Source: Treponema sp. (lineage in GTDB: Bacteria > Spirochaetota > Spirochaetia > Treponematales > Treponemataceae). From it: a DNA stretch of 15,432 nt. How positions within the stretch are numbered: position 1 is the stretch's first letter; every line of letters begins with the position of its first letter. Where the stretch lies: NCBI GenBank assembly GCA_023231445.1, contig JALNVF010000080.1:1-15432 (forward strand), read 5' to 3'. Under the pieces are notes generated by a model. It saw nothing but the letters and a program-made list of their open reading frames with translations. It ran no database searches and had not been told where the DNA came from. A program made the position numbers and the translations under genes. Positions 1-7,303 of this stretch are shown here, piece after piece.

Positions 1-125
1 GGATCATCGACCTTTAGCGAACCGGAAGGTTTATGCTCGGATATCATAGTGGTCAGTACCGGTCAGGCCCGGATTCTGTTCTTTTTTTGTTCTTTGATAT
101 TGACAATTGGCTCACCATATCATTA

Positions 126-234
126 GTTTAACCTGCTTTTGTGGTTTTTGCGTAGCAAAAATTGGCGTAAAACTTGCGTTAAGAAGCCGCAGGCTTTAGC
201 AAGTTTTATGACAAAACAAATGTCAGGTTGAAAC
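126..234. repeat. Palindrome-rich segment, attC-like in layout
   Basis: The outer ends form an imperfect inverted repeat: GTTTAACCTG (126-135) against CAGGTTGAAAC (224-234), complementary apart from one extra base. Inside are a hairpin TTTTTGC/GCAAAAA (145-151, 155-161) and nested arms AAAACTTGC/GCAAGTTTT (169-177, 199-207), which enclose AAGCC/GGCTT (184-188, 192-196). Read on the minus strand the segment lies 15 bases past the stop of the neighbouring gene and ends in GTTAAAC, which fits the integron attC core GTTRRRY. The opposite end does not fit the partner consensus well. The structure is seen directly; a recombination role is inference. Confidence 0.5.
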
Positions 235-249
235 TTTTGTTAGTCGAAA

Positions 250-822
250 TTATTTATTAATTAACATTTCAATTACCTTTTCTGCGTTATCGCATAGATA
301 ATAGCCTTTACCCTCAGATTCTAACTTAATTTTGTAAGAAATTGAATTTATAGCTTTAATTGCATATTCCAAAAACTCAATGTCTTTTTGAAGATCTTCA
401 ATTTGTTTTACTAAAGAATCTTGATTTGGTTGAACTACAACTGATGGAGATTCTTTCATTACTTTATAGCTAAATAAGTAATCAAATTTTCTAATCTTGT
501 TTTTTTCTCCACCCTGTATTAATGTGAATGTTCTGTTTGTATCTGATATGATGACTTCAAATAGTAATACATCTTTATATGAATAGACATATTTACTATT
601 GTCCTCAGAAAACTGAAAACCTTTTGCAGCCAATAAATGAGAAATTTCGTCAATAATGACTTTATCAATTTGACGTTTTCTATTAACAGTTAATTCATCA
701 AGCTCTTTATCTAGTCTTTTTGATTGTGCTGTTTTTTCTGCTATTTCAGCCATTAGCTCTTCTTTACTTGACTTCGCTTTTGCATCCGAGTCAGCCTTTT
801 TGATTAAATCATCTAAATCCAT
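250..822 (-). CDS. Hypothetical coiled-coil protein
   Basis: I do not recognise this family. The protein is 190 aa, charged and soluble-looking, with no signal peptide or membrane segment. Residues about 15-55 are rich in Lys/Glu/Leu heptad-like spacing, and a second such stretch lies near 125-155, so two coiled coils flank a small mixed central part containing a FEVIISD strand. The start at 822 is chosen because GGAGGTG stands four bases before that ATG; an upstream TTG in frame at 843 overlaps this ribosome site and is unlikely. The gene is clearly more AT-rich than those after 2960, which suggests recent acquisition. It stands alone on its strand, with the palindromic segment just past its stop. 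Confidence 0.7.
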   Translation of the reverse strand: MDLDDLIKKADSDAKAKSSKEELMAEIAEKTAQSKRLDKELDELTVNRKRQIDKVIIDEISHLLAAKGFQFSEDNSKYVYSYKDVLLFEVIISDTNRTFTLIQGGEKNKIRKFDYLFSYKVMKESPSVVVQPNQDSLVKQIEDLQKDIEFLEYAIKAINSISYKIKLESEGKGYYLCDNAEKVIEMLINK

Positions 823-1212
823 AAGACACCTCCATGGTAACAATTTGTAGTATGATAATTTCTAATATTTATTAACAAAAAATAATTTGATAATATTTTT
901 ACTTCTAATAGAATTGAACACTTTTCATAAAAAATAATCACTTAACAAAATGATATATATAGTAAAAATTATTTATTTTTTCTTCTGCGCCGCAAGGCGT
1001 CCGTCCAACAACATTTACTCTGTTCCTGATAACTATCTTATTCCCATGATTCAGTCAGTATAAGATACTGTTTATTTTTATATCTATTTTTAATACTGAA
1101 AGTTAAGAAGTTCAATATAAAATTTATTCTGATCCGTCTAAATTGCTTATTTGTGCATATTTTTCCTGCTGCGCTCGATTATGAGCGTCATATTGTACGG
1201 AAAAATAAAAAA

Positions 1213-1277
1213 GTCCCGTGCCGCCGAAACAGGCTACAGAACTTCGGTTCTATCGAGTCGCCTGAAACAGGCTTTCA
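1213..1277. other. Cluster of three small hairpins, possible structured RNA or repeat unit
   Basis: A GC-richer island contains GCC-GAAACA-GGC, then AGAAC-TTCG-GTTCT (a perfect stem with a stable UUCG tetraloop if transcribed as written), then GCCTG-AAA-CAGGC. The decamer GAAACAGGCT occurs twice, about 40 bases apart. No known riboswitch or small RNA consensus is recognised. It may be a non-coding RNA, part of a dispersed repeat, or chance. Confidence 0.3.
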
Positions 1278-1404
1278 AAGGAAACCATGTATTAAGAATA
1301 TTATAACACCTTATATTCAGAATAAAGGGAAATTTGATTGATTTTTTCTCCAATTTCTCACAAAATCAGCAAAACAAGTATACTAAAATATAGCCTGAAT
1401 ATCT

Positions 1405-1719
1405 ATGGGTATCACGAATACCACGGATTTTCCGTCTCCCGGGCAGGGATATGAGAAGGAAACGTTTGACTTCAACAGGATTGTATGTAGGGCACCTCTA
1501 AAAACTCACTTTCAGTGACCTTTTAGAGGTGCCGTCGAGTTTTAAGTCGTTGTAATATCACGACTTAAAACATCGCTCTTTCAGAGTTACCTCTAAAAAC
1601 TGAAGTTTTTAGAGGTTCCCTGTAGTAAAATAAAAACAAAGCTCTCTGCTGCAGGGAATTCATGCAAATTGCAAAAAAGGGACTTGAGTCCATCCCTTAA
1701 AAACAGCAACCTTTTATAA
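1405..1719 (+). pseudogene. Possible small ORF split by the MITE-like element
   Basis: An ATG at 1405 opens a 28-codon frame (starting MGITNTTDFPSPGQGYEKE) that runs to the element at 1490 and then hits a stop inside it. If the element and one TGTA copy are removed, the frame continues for 31 more codons to a TAA at 1717-1719, giving a 59-codon ORF. There is no clear ribosome site, and the second half is lysine-rich and may be non-coding. No family is recognised. The restored frame is seen in the sequence; that it was ever a gene is weak inference. Confidence 0.25.
1490..1620. mobile_element. MITE-like palindromic element with possible TGTA target duplication
   Basis: A 131-bp non-coding element is bounded by inverted ends GGGCACCTCTAAAAACT and GGGAACCTCTAAAAACT (right end read on the minus strand). 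TGTA stands directly outside both ends (1486-1489, 1621-1624), as expected for a 4-bp target duplication. Inside are three consecutive hairpins: 13-bp arms 1491-1503/1521-1533, 12-bp arms 1539-1550/1560-1571, and 13-bp arms 1589-1601/1604-1616. The 13-mer ACCTCTAAAAACT occurs at 1494 and 1589 and inverted at 1604, with a partial inverted copy at 1519-1530. It encodes no transposase, so any movement would need one supplied from elsewhere. Confidence 0.6.
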
Positions 1720-1735
1720 AAGCACTCCATTATAA

Positions 1736-1840
1736 CAAAAGGGTGACTGCATTACCTGTATAGCAGGTATAAATGGTGCCGGTAAATCTTCTATATTAAC
1801 AGCCATATCTAAAAGCACCCAGGCTGGCAGCTCGATCTGA
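1736..1840 (+). pseudogene. P-loop ATPase relic
   Basis: A 34-codon open stretch with no start codon, closed by stops on both sides, encodes ITCIAGINGAGKSSILTAI. This carries a Walker A motif, GxNGAGKS, in a context like the first strand and P-loop of zeta-toxin or AAA-type small ATPases, which often begin with such a segment. No continuation is seen in the other frames downstream, so the gene is truncated beyond use. The motif is direct; assignment to a zeta-like family is inference. Confidence 0.45.
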
Positions 1841-1937
1841 TTCTGCATACAAAGAAATTCATAAAAGAAAGCTGAACTAATACAGCCCGGGTTGTTCTGT
1901 TGCAGACAATGTTACTTTTTTGTTATATTTCGTTTTA

Positions 1938-1966
1938 TTGACAGTTTTTCCGAATTCAGAGAAAAT
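1938..1966 (+). promoter_or_regulatory. Possible promoter of the tail-tube gene
   Basis: TTGACA (1938-1943) is followed after 17 bases by GAAAAT (1961-1966), a 4/6 match to the -10 consensus. It would start transcription near 1973, about 40 bases before the preferred start at 2014. The -35 is perfect and the -10 is mediocre. Confidence 0.4.
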
Positions 1967-2013
1967 CAAAAAGTCAGTGAATGTCAACGGCGGCAGCCGT
2001 AGAAGGATATTTT

Positions 2014-2478
2014 ATGAATAATGACAATTCAGTTAATCAGGCAGCATGGGGACCGTTGAAATTTCATTTTCAGGTACAGTGGGACGGCAAGGACATGTCT
2101 TTTCAGGAAGTCTCCGGACTGGATATGACAACGGAACCGATTGAAAACCGGCAGGGGGCTTCCTCCCCGCAGTTTCCGAAGATGCCCGGACTCGTACGGT
2201 GCGGAACAATAACGTTGAAGAAGGGTACTTTTACAGCAGACAAAAGATTTTATGACTTTTTAAATCAGAGCAGGACCGGTACGGTGGAATGTATGCCGGT
2301 GACAATCACTTTGATCGACGAAAGTGAAAATGAAAACAACTCCGCAGTTATGAGATGGACATTGAGCGAAGCCAGACCGGGTAAGATTACGGGATCGGAA
2401 CTGACGCCGGACGGTAAGAATATCCGGGTGGAATCCCTTGAAATTATGCACACGGGAATTACTGTCGATAAGGGCTGA
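2014..2478 (+). CDS. Phage tail tube / contractile injection tube protein (T4 gp19-like)
   Basis: The 154-aa protein matches the conserved tail-tube family (Phage_T4_gp19, the tube proteins of extracellular contractile injection systems such as Afp and PVC). Family hallmarks in order are PLKFHFQVQWDG near the N terminus, FQEVSGLDMTTEPIENRQGA, KMPGLVRCGTITLKKGTF, and a C-terminal VESLEIMHTGITVDKG. Members stack as hexameric rings to form the inner tube. The start at 2014 is preferred because AGAAGGA stands seven bases before it; an ATG at 1981 in frame lacks a ribosome site. Full length is typical for the family. No sheath, baseplate, spike or AAA+ gene is nearby, so this is an orphan. It could be a remnant, or a tube gene whose partners lie elsewhere. 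Confidence 0.85.
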   Translation: MNNDNSVNQAAWGPLKFHFQVQWDGKDMSFQEVSGLDMTTEPIENRQGASSPQFPKMPGLVRCGTITLKKGTFTADKRFYDFLNQSRTGTVECMPVTITLIDESENENNSAVMRWTLSEARPGKITGSELTPDGKNIRVESLEIMHTGITVDKG

Positions 2479-2589
2479 TGTTTCTTTCAGGAACGAGACG
2501 GCGTGCCAGCGCCCTGTTTTATGTCCGGAAAGATCCGGATTCATTGTAGGTGAACCAATTTGTAACAATATTGGCATAAGAAGGATAGA

Positions 2590-2876
2590 ATGAAATTCAT
2601 CAGAAATTTCATGGGGCTGCTTATTACAGCTGTCTTTGTATCAGGATGTACACAGGGGGCGTCGTCCGTAAAAAAACGGATAAAGCGATAACGTCGTTCA
2701 AGATTGAGACCGCGTCTGCATTTGCAAACGAAACTTACGATTATAATGACGACAGTGGAACTCAAAAAAAACCGGCATAGTATGTTACGCTGACAACGAT
2801 TACGTCCGACAATATCGATGCACTGATCATTGATAAAGGGGTTTACACATATACTGAAATTTACGGAAATGATTAA
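2590..2876 (+). pseudogene. Broken small lipoprotein gene
   Basis: An ATG with AAGGA eight bases before it starts a lipoprotein signal peptide (MKFIRNFMGLLITAVFVSGC, lipobox Cys20), but the frame ends after 33 codons at 2689-2691. Shifting by -1 at the run of seven A (2670-2676) opens a plausible secreted continuation of 34 codons to a TAG at 2778-2780. The same frame then runs on for 31 codons to TAA at 2874-2876. Repaired, it would be a lipoprotein of about 94 aa with no recognised family. Two separate lesions point to decay rather than programmed frameshifting, although A-AAA-AAA is a classic slippery heptamer. It follows the tube gene by 111 bases. Confidence 0.6.
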
Positions 2877-2902
2877 TTAACACGAAGCTTCAGTTTTTTC
2901 GG

Positions 2903-2929
2903 TTACTGTTTATTTGTTTTTGATATAAT
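2903..2929 (+). promoter_or_regulatory. Promoter of the SNF2-SWIM operon
   Basis: A perfect TATAAT at 2924-2929 is preceded by TG one base upstream (TGATATAAT, an extended -10). A weak -35 candidate, TTACTG (2903-2908), lies at a short 15-base spacing, as is tolerated when the -10 is extended. Predicted transcription start is near 2936. Confidence 0.55.
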
Positions 2930-2977
2930 GGTACATTATTGTAGAAAAGCAGAAAACCGATGGATAATGGAGCGTAT

Positions 2978-5563
2978 ATGCCGCAGGAATCTGAACTGCA
3001 GTTCATAATCACTGCAGACAGTTTTATTGTTGATGAAACGGGTGCGAAAAGCGGCACTGCGCTGGCTGCTGCGTTTATTGCCGGCAGGTACGGCGCGCTG
3101 TTCGAACTGGGGTTCTCAGCACGTCCTGAAGGTGGTTCTTCCTCTCTGGATTTTTTATACCGACTGGCCTCGTCGTTCGTGGATACGCTGACTGACCGTT
3201 CCGATCTGCAGCTTGTACGGGAATCTGTTTCCGTTCTGCCCGGCGACGGGACGTGTGAAACGCTCATGCGGGTGCGTCCGTTCTGTCCGGGCGCCGAATA
3301 CATTTCGCGCAGCTGGATTGAAAAGCAGTTTGTACAGCTGAGTGCGGTCTTTTCAAAAGAGCTTGCATCTTTTCAGGGAACGGCGGCGGAATATCTTTCA
3401 GAAAAAAACAAACAGCTCCGCATTCCGGAGCGCATCTTCTTCCATCTGGTGGAAAACCGTAGCGATCCGCTTCCGTTTGCTTTCCTTGCAACATATGCGG
3501 CAGAAGGTGAAGACGGGGAGGTGCACCATTTTCCGCTGAGCCATGCGCTTACCGAATATCGTGACGACCGGGAGAAACTGCTCGGGCTGCTTTCATGTCT
3601 TGAAAAAACGGCGGCCTGTTCTCCGCTCGTCGATTCGTTTATGAAGTCGGGGGAGTTGTTCCATCCGCTGAAATTATCCGCTGATGAGGCATATGCCTTC
3701 TTTAAAGCGGTTCCTGAAATTGAAAAAGCGGGGATTCTCTGCAGGGTACCGGACTGGTGGAAGAAAAAGAAGTCTTCCGTTTCGCTGCAGGTGACACTCG
3801 GCGATAAGAAGAAGTCGTTTGTCGGATTCGATTCGCTTGTTTCTCTTACTCCGTCGATCAGTGCGGACGGCACGGTACTTTCACGGGACGAGATTGCGGC
3901 AATGCTTGAGGAAGCGGAGGGGCTTCGTCTTATCAGGGGCAGGTGGGTTGAAGTCGATCATGCGCATTTGAAATCCATACTCAAAGCGTTCGATGAAACG
4001 TCCGGTGACATCACGCTGCTTGACGCGCTCAGAATGGAAGCCGGCATGAAAACCGGTGCGTTCCCGGCAGACGTTGATGCGACAGTGACGAACGGTAAAT
4101 GGTTTTCCGGACTGCTTAAAAAAGTGCATTCTCCCGTTCCTTCCGATTTTGTGCTTCCGGAAGATTTCTGCGGTACGCTCCGTCCGTATCAGCAGACGGG
4201 CGCTTCGTGGCTTTCGTATATGGGTACGCTCGGATTCGGTGCCTGTCTTGCTGACGACATGGGTCTGGGGAAAACGGTGCAGGTGCTTGCGTATCTTGAA
4301 CAGCTGCGGAACGACAGTAAAACTGCGCACGTGCTGCTCGTTGTTCCGGCGTCACTGCTGGGGAACTGGGAGAGTGAAATCAGAAAGTTCACGCCGTCAC
4401 TGCCATATGCGGTTATTCACGGAAAGGCGGCGGATGAAAATATACTCACAAAAAAGCTGCCGTTTCTGACGCTTACGACGTATGGAATGGTAACGCGGCT
4501 TGCATCGTTTGCGGCGGTAAAATGGAACGGCGTTATTCTCGACGAGGCGCAGGCGATTAAAAATCCGGGAACAAAACAGACACATGCGGTAAAAAAAATT
4601 ACCGCTCCGGTGAGGATTGCCATGACCGGTACGCCTGTTGAAAATAATCTGACTAACCTGTGGTCGCTGTTTGATTTCCTAGACAAAGGCCTGCTTGGTT
4701 CGTCGAAGGAATTCACCGCGTATGCAAAGAAACTCGGGGACAGTCCGGAAGAATACGGAAAACTTCGGACGCTGGTGTCTCCGTTTATCCTCCGCCGGCT
4801 CAAATCCGATAAGACAATCATTGCGGACCTGCCTGAAAAACTGGAAACGGTAGATTACATTGAGCTTTCAAAAAAGCAGACGGTTTTGTACAGACGTGAG
4901 ATTGAAAAACTTGCGGAAGCGGTACAGAATACAGAAGGTATTAAACGAAAAGGACTTGTGCTTTCAACGATTGTGAAGCTCAAGCAGATATGCAATCATC
5001 CCGGACAGTTTCTGGGACAGCAGCAGTACGATCCTGATGAAAGCGGAAAGTTCGACATGCTGCGGACGGTGTGCGAAACAATTTACGAAAAAAGGGAGCG
5101 CGTCCTGGTGTTCACGCAGTTCAGGGATATTACCGGTGAGCTTGCGGAATTCCTTGCTTCGGTATTCCATGAAGAAGGACTTGTCCTGCACGGCGGTGTT
5201 CCGGCAAAGAAGCGTACGCAGCTTGTTGAACAGTTCAACGGTGAGCGGTACGTTCCGTTCATGGTACTCTCGCTCAAAGCCGGCGGAACGGGACTTAACC
5301 TTACCAAAGCGAATCACGTGATCCACTTCGACCGGTGGTGGAATCCGGCTGTCGAAAATCAGGCGACCGACCGGGCATACCGCATCGGGCAGGAAAAAAA
5401 CGTTATGGTTCATAAGTTCGTCTGCCGGGGGACGGTTGAAGAGCGGATAGACGAAATGATAACGGATAAGAAAAAAGTTGCGGAAAATGTCGTCAGAAGC
5501 GGCGAGTCATGGATTACGGAATTGTCCGATGCGGATCTGATGAATCTGCTTGCGCTCAAATAA
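2978..5563 (+). CDS. SNF2-family DEAD-like helicase / DNA translocase
   Basis: Swi2/Snf2 ATPase of 861 aa that is expected to translocate on double-stranded DNA. Residues about 1-400 form the bacterial N-terminal extension, including a DUF3670-like part (ADEAYAFFKAVPEIEKAG through LIRGRWVEVD). The helicase core follows: Walker A DDMGLGKT (Lys432), DEAQ box (522-525), motif III TGTPVENNLTNLWSLFDFL (from 550), LRRLKSDK, then the C-terminal lobe with VLVFTQFRD, AGGTGLNLT and QATDRAYRIGQ (795-805). All core motifs are intact. The start at 2978 has GGAG five bases before it; an in-frame ATG at 2960 lacks a ribosome site and would add six residues. The SWIM-protein gene follows after 12 bases, matching the common bacterial SNF2-SWIM pair (compare YwqA/YwqB of Bacillus). 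Confidence 0.93.
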   Translation: MPQESELQFIITADSFIVDETGAKSGTALAAAFIAGRYGALFELGFSARPEGGSSSLDFLYRLASSFVDTLTDRSDLQLVRESVSVLPGDGTCETLMRVRPFCPGAEYISRSWIEKQFVQLSAVFSKELASFQGTAAEYLSEKNKQLRIPERIFFHLVENRSDPLPFAFLATYAAEGEDGEVHHFPLSHALTEYRDDREKLLGLLSCLEKTAACSPLVDSFMKSGELFHPLKLSADEAYAFFKAVPEIEKAGILCRVPDWWKKKKSSVSLQVTLGDKKKSFVGFDSLVSLTPSISADGTVLSRDEIAAMLEEAEGLRLIRGRWVEVDHAHLKSILKAFDETSGDITLLDALRMEAGMKTGAFPADVDATVTNGKWFSGLLKKVHSPVPSDFVLPEDFCGTLRPYQQTGASWLSYMGTLGFGACLADDMGLGKTVQVLAYLEQLRNDSKTAHVLLVVPASLLGNWESEIRKFTPSLPYAVIHGKAADENILTKKLPFLTLTTYGMVTRLASFAAVKWNGVILDEAQAIKNPGTKQTHAVKKITAPVRIAMTGTPVENNLTNLWSLFDFLDKGLLGSSKEFTAYAKKLGDSPEEYGKLRTLVSPFILRRLKSDKTIIADLPEKLETVDYIELSKKQTVLYRREIEKLAEAVQNTEGIKRKGLVLSTIVKLKQICNHPGQFLGQQQYDPDESGKFDMLRTVCETIYEKRERVLVFTQFRDITGELAEFLASVFHEEGLVLHGGVPAKKRTQLVEQFNGERYVPFMVLSLKAGGTGLNLTKANHVIHFDRWWNPAVENQATDRAYRIGQEKNVMVHKFVCRGTVEERIDEMITDKKKVAENVVRSGESWITELSDADLMNLLALK

Positions 5564-5575
5564 GGCGGGTGAAGT

Positions 5576-6304
5576 ATGGGATATTACAGTGAGTTTTCAA
5601 ATTATCATTCTGCGACTGCCGGTGAAATAAAAGCGAAGAGCATTGCGTTTCTGAAAAAAGCAGCTGCGAAGAAAAAAGAACTGCATCCGGTCGTGCTTGA
5701 GGGAAGGGCGATTACGAAAAGCTGGTGGGGAACGTCGTGGTGTACGAACCTGGAACGGTATGCTGATTACGAAGCCCGTCTTGAACGCGGCAGAAAATAC
5801 GTACGCGCCGGAGCTGTCGTTGATCTTGAAATAGAAGAAGGCATCATTTACGGTGCTGTACTCGGTTCACGGGCGAAACCGTATGAAGTGCAAATAGAAA
5901 TACAGCCGCTTGCGGAAGGCGTGCGCGGAAAACTGGCAGAGCAGTGTAGCAGTAAAATAGAAAACATCGAATCACTCGTAAGGGGTTCGTTTCCCGATTC
6001 GCTCAAAGATCTGTTCTACAGTAAAGGAGGTCTGTTTCCTTCTCCGCGTGAGATATGTTTTAACTGCACCTGTCCCGACTGGGCGTCGCTCTGCAAACAT
6101 GTTGCAGCCGTACTGTACGGAGTAGGCGCGAGGTTTGACGAGGACCCGCTTTTGTTTTTCAAATTACGCGGAATCGACGTGAATGATTTCATCGACAAAG
6201 CAGTCAGCAGTAAAGTGGAGGAAATGCTTTCTCACGCCGGCCGCCGCACTGGCCGCATGATGGATGACGATACGGCAGCGAAGCTGTTCGATGTAATCGG
6301 GTAA
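5576..6304 (+). CDS. SWIM zinc-finger protein
   Basis: The 242-aa protein carries a SWIM zinc-binding motif, Cys164-x-Cys166-x6-Cys173-x-His175, within CFNCTCPDWASLCKHVAAVL. SWIM domains bind DNA or proteins and are a standard partner of bacterial SNF2 helicases, either fused or encoded next door. The N-terminal half (SWWGTSWCTNLERYADYEAR, then RGRKYVRAGAVVDLEI) is the conserved part usual in these partners. The gene starts 12 bases after the helicase stop, so the two are almost certainly cotranscribed and likely act together on DNA. A GGTGA stretch serves as a modest ribosome site. The exact cellular role of such pairs remains unsettled. Confidence 0.88.
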   Translation: MGYYSEFSNYHSATAGEIKAKSIAFLKKAAAKKKELHPVVLEGRAITKSWWGTSWCTNLERYADYEARLERGRKYVRAGAVVDLEIEEGIIYGAVLGSRAKPYEVQIEIQPLAEGVRGKLAEQCSSKIENIESLVRGSFPDSLKDLFYSKGGLFPSPREICFNCTCPDWASLCKHVAAVLYGVGARFDEDPLLFFKLRGIDVNDFIDKAVSSKVEEMLSHAGRRTGRMMDDDTAAKLFDVIG

Positions 6305-6340
6305 TGAAATTGTTAAAAATACAAGGTAGAGGCGGATTGG

Positions 6341-7225
6341 ATGTTTCGTGATCTTGACAGAATACAAAAGCTTGTCGGAAATATAACAGCGCATGACCTT
6401 GAACACGTTGACTGTGCGGTGTGCACTTCATTCGGAGTTTTCGTACCGAGCACCGGATACTGCGGATATGCCGTTACCGAAAATCATACACACCCCGGAT
6501 ATATGTTCATTATCTTCGGCAGCGAAAAACAGCACATGGTAGAACCTGCCGTTACGGTGGAAAAAGATCATTTTCTTGCGTGTGCACTTTCTCCGCTCAT
6601 TCCTCATACGGAAAAAATGGAAGGCGATTTCAACAGATATTATGCGGTTATTATTGAATCAGCATGGTTTGAAAAGATTTACCGTTCATATACTGATAAA
6701 CCTCCGGCGAGTTTATTCTGGTATCAGTTTGAAATTCCTGCTGCAGTCGTTTTTTATCTGAGGCAGTTTATACGTGAATATGAAGACGATGGTACTAATT
6801 CGGATACAGTGCTGGGCAGTTTTGCCGCAGTTGTTACGCATACTATTGTGAGGGCCATGCTTCACGACGAAGGCGGAAATAAAGATGCAGCCGGAGAGAA
6901 CGGAATGGAAAAGACCGTTGAATATATGGAACAGCATTTTGGTGAAAAACTGACAGTCCGTCAGCTTGCAGGTACCGCTCTTCTGTCGGTGCCTCAGTTT
7001 GACCGGAAATTCAGACAGTTGTACGGGAAGTCTCCGTTTACGTATCTTACTGAAGTACGTGTTTCAAAAGCAAAGCAGCTTTTGAAAAAAACAGATGCAT
7101 CACTTACGGAAACGGCATACCGCTGTGGTTTTTCATCTCCTGCAAATTTTAGTTCAATATTTAAAAGATATACCGGTGCAGCTCCGTCTGTATACCGTGA
7201 TGTGTATAACCCGAAGAATGATTAA
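6341..7225 (+). CDS. AraC-family transcriptional regulator
   Basis: The 294-aa protein has a two-part build. Residues about 1-170 include a cupin-like effector region (ENHTHPGYMFIIF with paired histidines). Residues about 190-290 form the AraC DNA-binding domain with two helix-turn-helix units, LTVRQLAGTALLSVPQFDRK (from about 204) and SLTETAYRCGFSSPANFSSI, followed by the family signature FKRYTGAAPSVYR. AGAGG stands eight bases before the ATG. It begins 36 bases past the SWIM gene with no terminator between them, so read-through is possible. The next gene, an FMN-binding protein on the same strand, is a plausible target, but no operator is visible. The effector is unknown. Confidence 0.92.
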   Translation: MFRDLDRIQKLVGNITAHDLEHVDCAVCTSFGVFVPSTGYCGYAVTENHTHPGYMFIIFGSEKQHMVEPAVTVEKDHFLACALSPLIPHTEKMEGDFNRYYAVIIESAWFEKIYRSYTDKPPASLFWYQFEIPAAVVFYLRQFIREYEDDGTNSDTVLGSFAAVVTHTIVRAMLHDEGGNKDAAGENGMEKTVEYMEQHFGEKLTVRQLAGTALLSVPQFDRKFRQLYGKSPFTYLTEVRVSKAKQLLKKTDASLTETAYRCGFSSPANFSSIFKRYTGAAPSVYRDVYNPKND

Positions 7226-7303
7226 ATAGTAAAAAGAAAGATTAAATAAACAAAGAAAGATATATGCACTTCCTGTATGATTGGCCGAAAAGGAAGGTAT
7301 ATG

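Larger units (their letters stand above)
823..2013. other. Long stretch without an intact gene
   Basis: About 1.2 kb of mostly AT-rich DNA holds no convincing complete gene. Items seen in it are a GC-rich hairpin CGCC-GCAA-GGCG near 990-1001, a cluster of three small hairpins at about 1213-1277, the MITE-like element at 1490-1620, a P-loop gene relic at 1736-1840, and a promoter-like pair at 1938-1966. A 62-codon frame at 1153-1341 has no recognisable features and runs through the hairpin cluster, so I do not call it a gene. The density of relics suggests an insertion-prone, decaying area. Confidence 0.6.

Noticed and set aside
990..1009. GC-rich hairpin CGCC-GCAA-GGCG followed by GTCCAAC, considered as a second attC end
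   Set aside because: No partner core sequence or matching arm was found within the next 150 bases, and no U-tract for a terminator.
1153..1341. 62-codon open frame in the gap
   Set aside because: No convincing ribosome site or family features, and its centre is the hairpin cluster; coding is unlikely.
2500..2539. Two short GC hairpins after the tube gene considered as terminators
   Set aside because: Stems are only four and five pairs; the first is followed by a short T run, but the support is too thin to call.
2260..2577. Minus-strand open frames over the tube gene
   Set aside because: They are antisense shadows of a clearly recognised coding sequence and show no family features.
4116..5413. 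Several long antisense frames within the SNF2 gene
   Set aside because: They mirror the codon bias of the real gene and encode low-complexity, basic, unrecognisable products.
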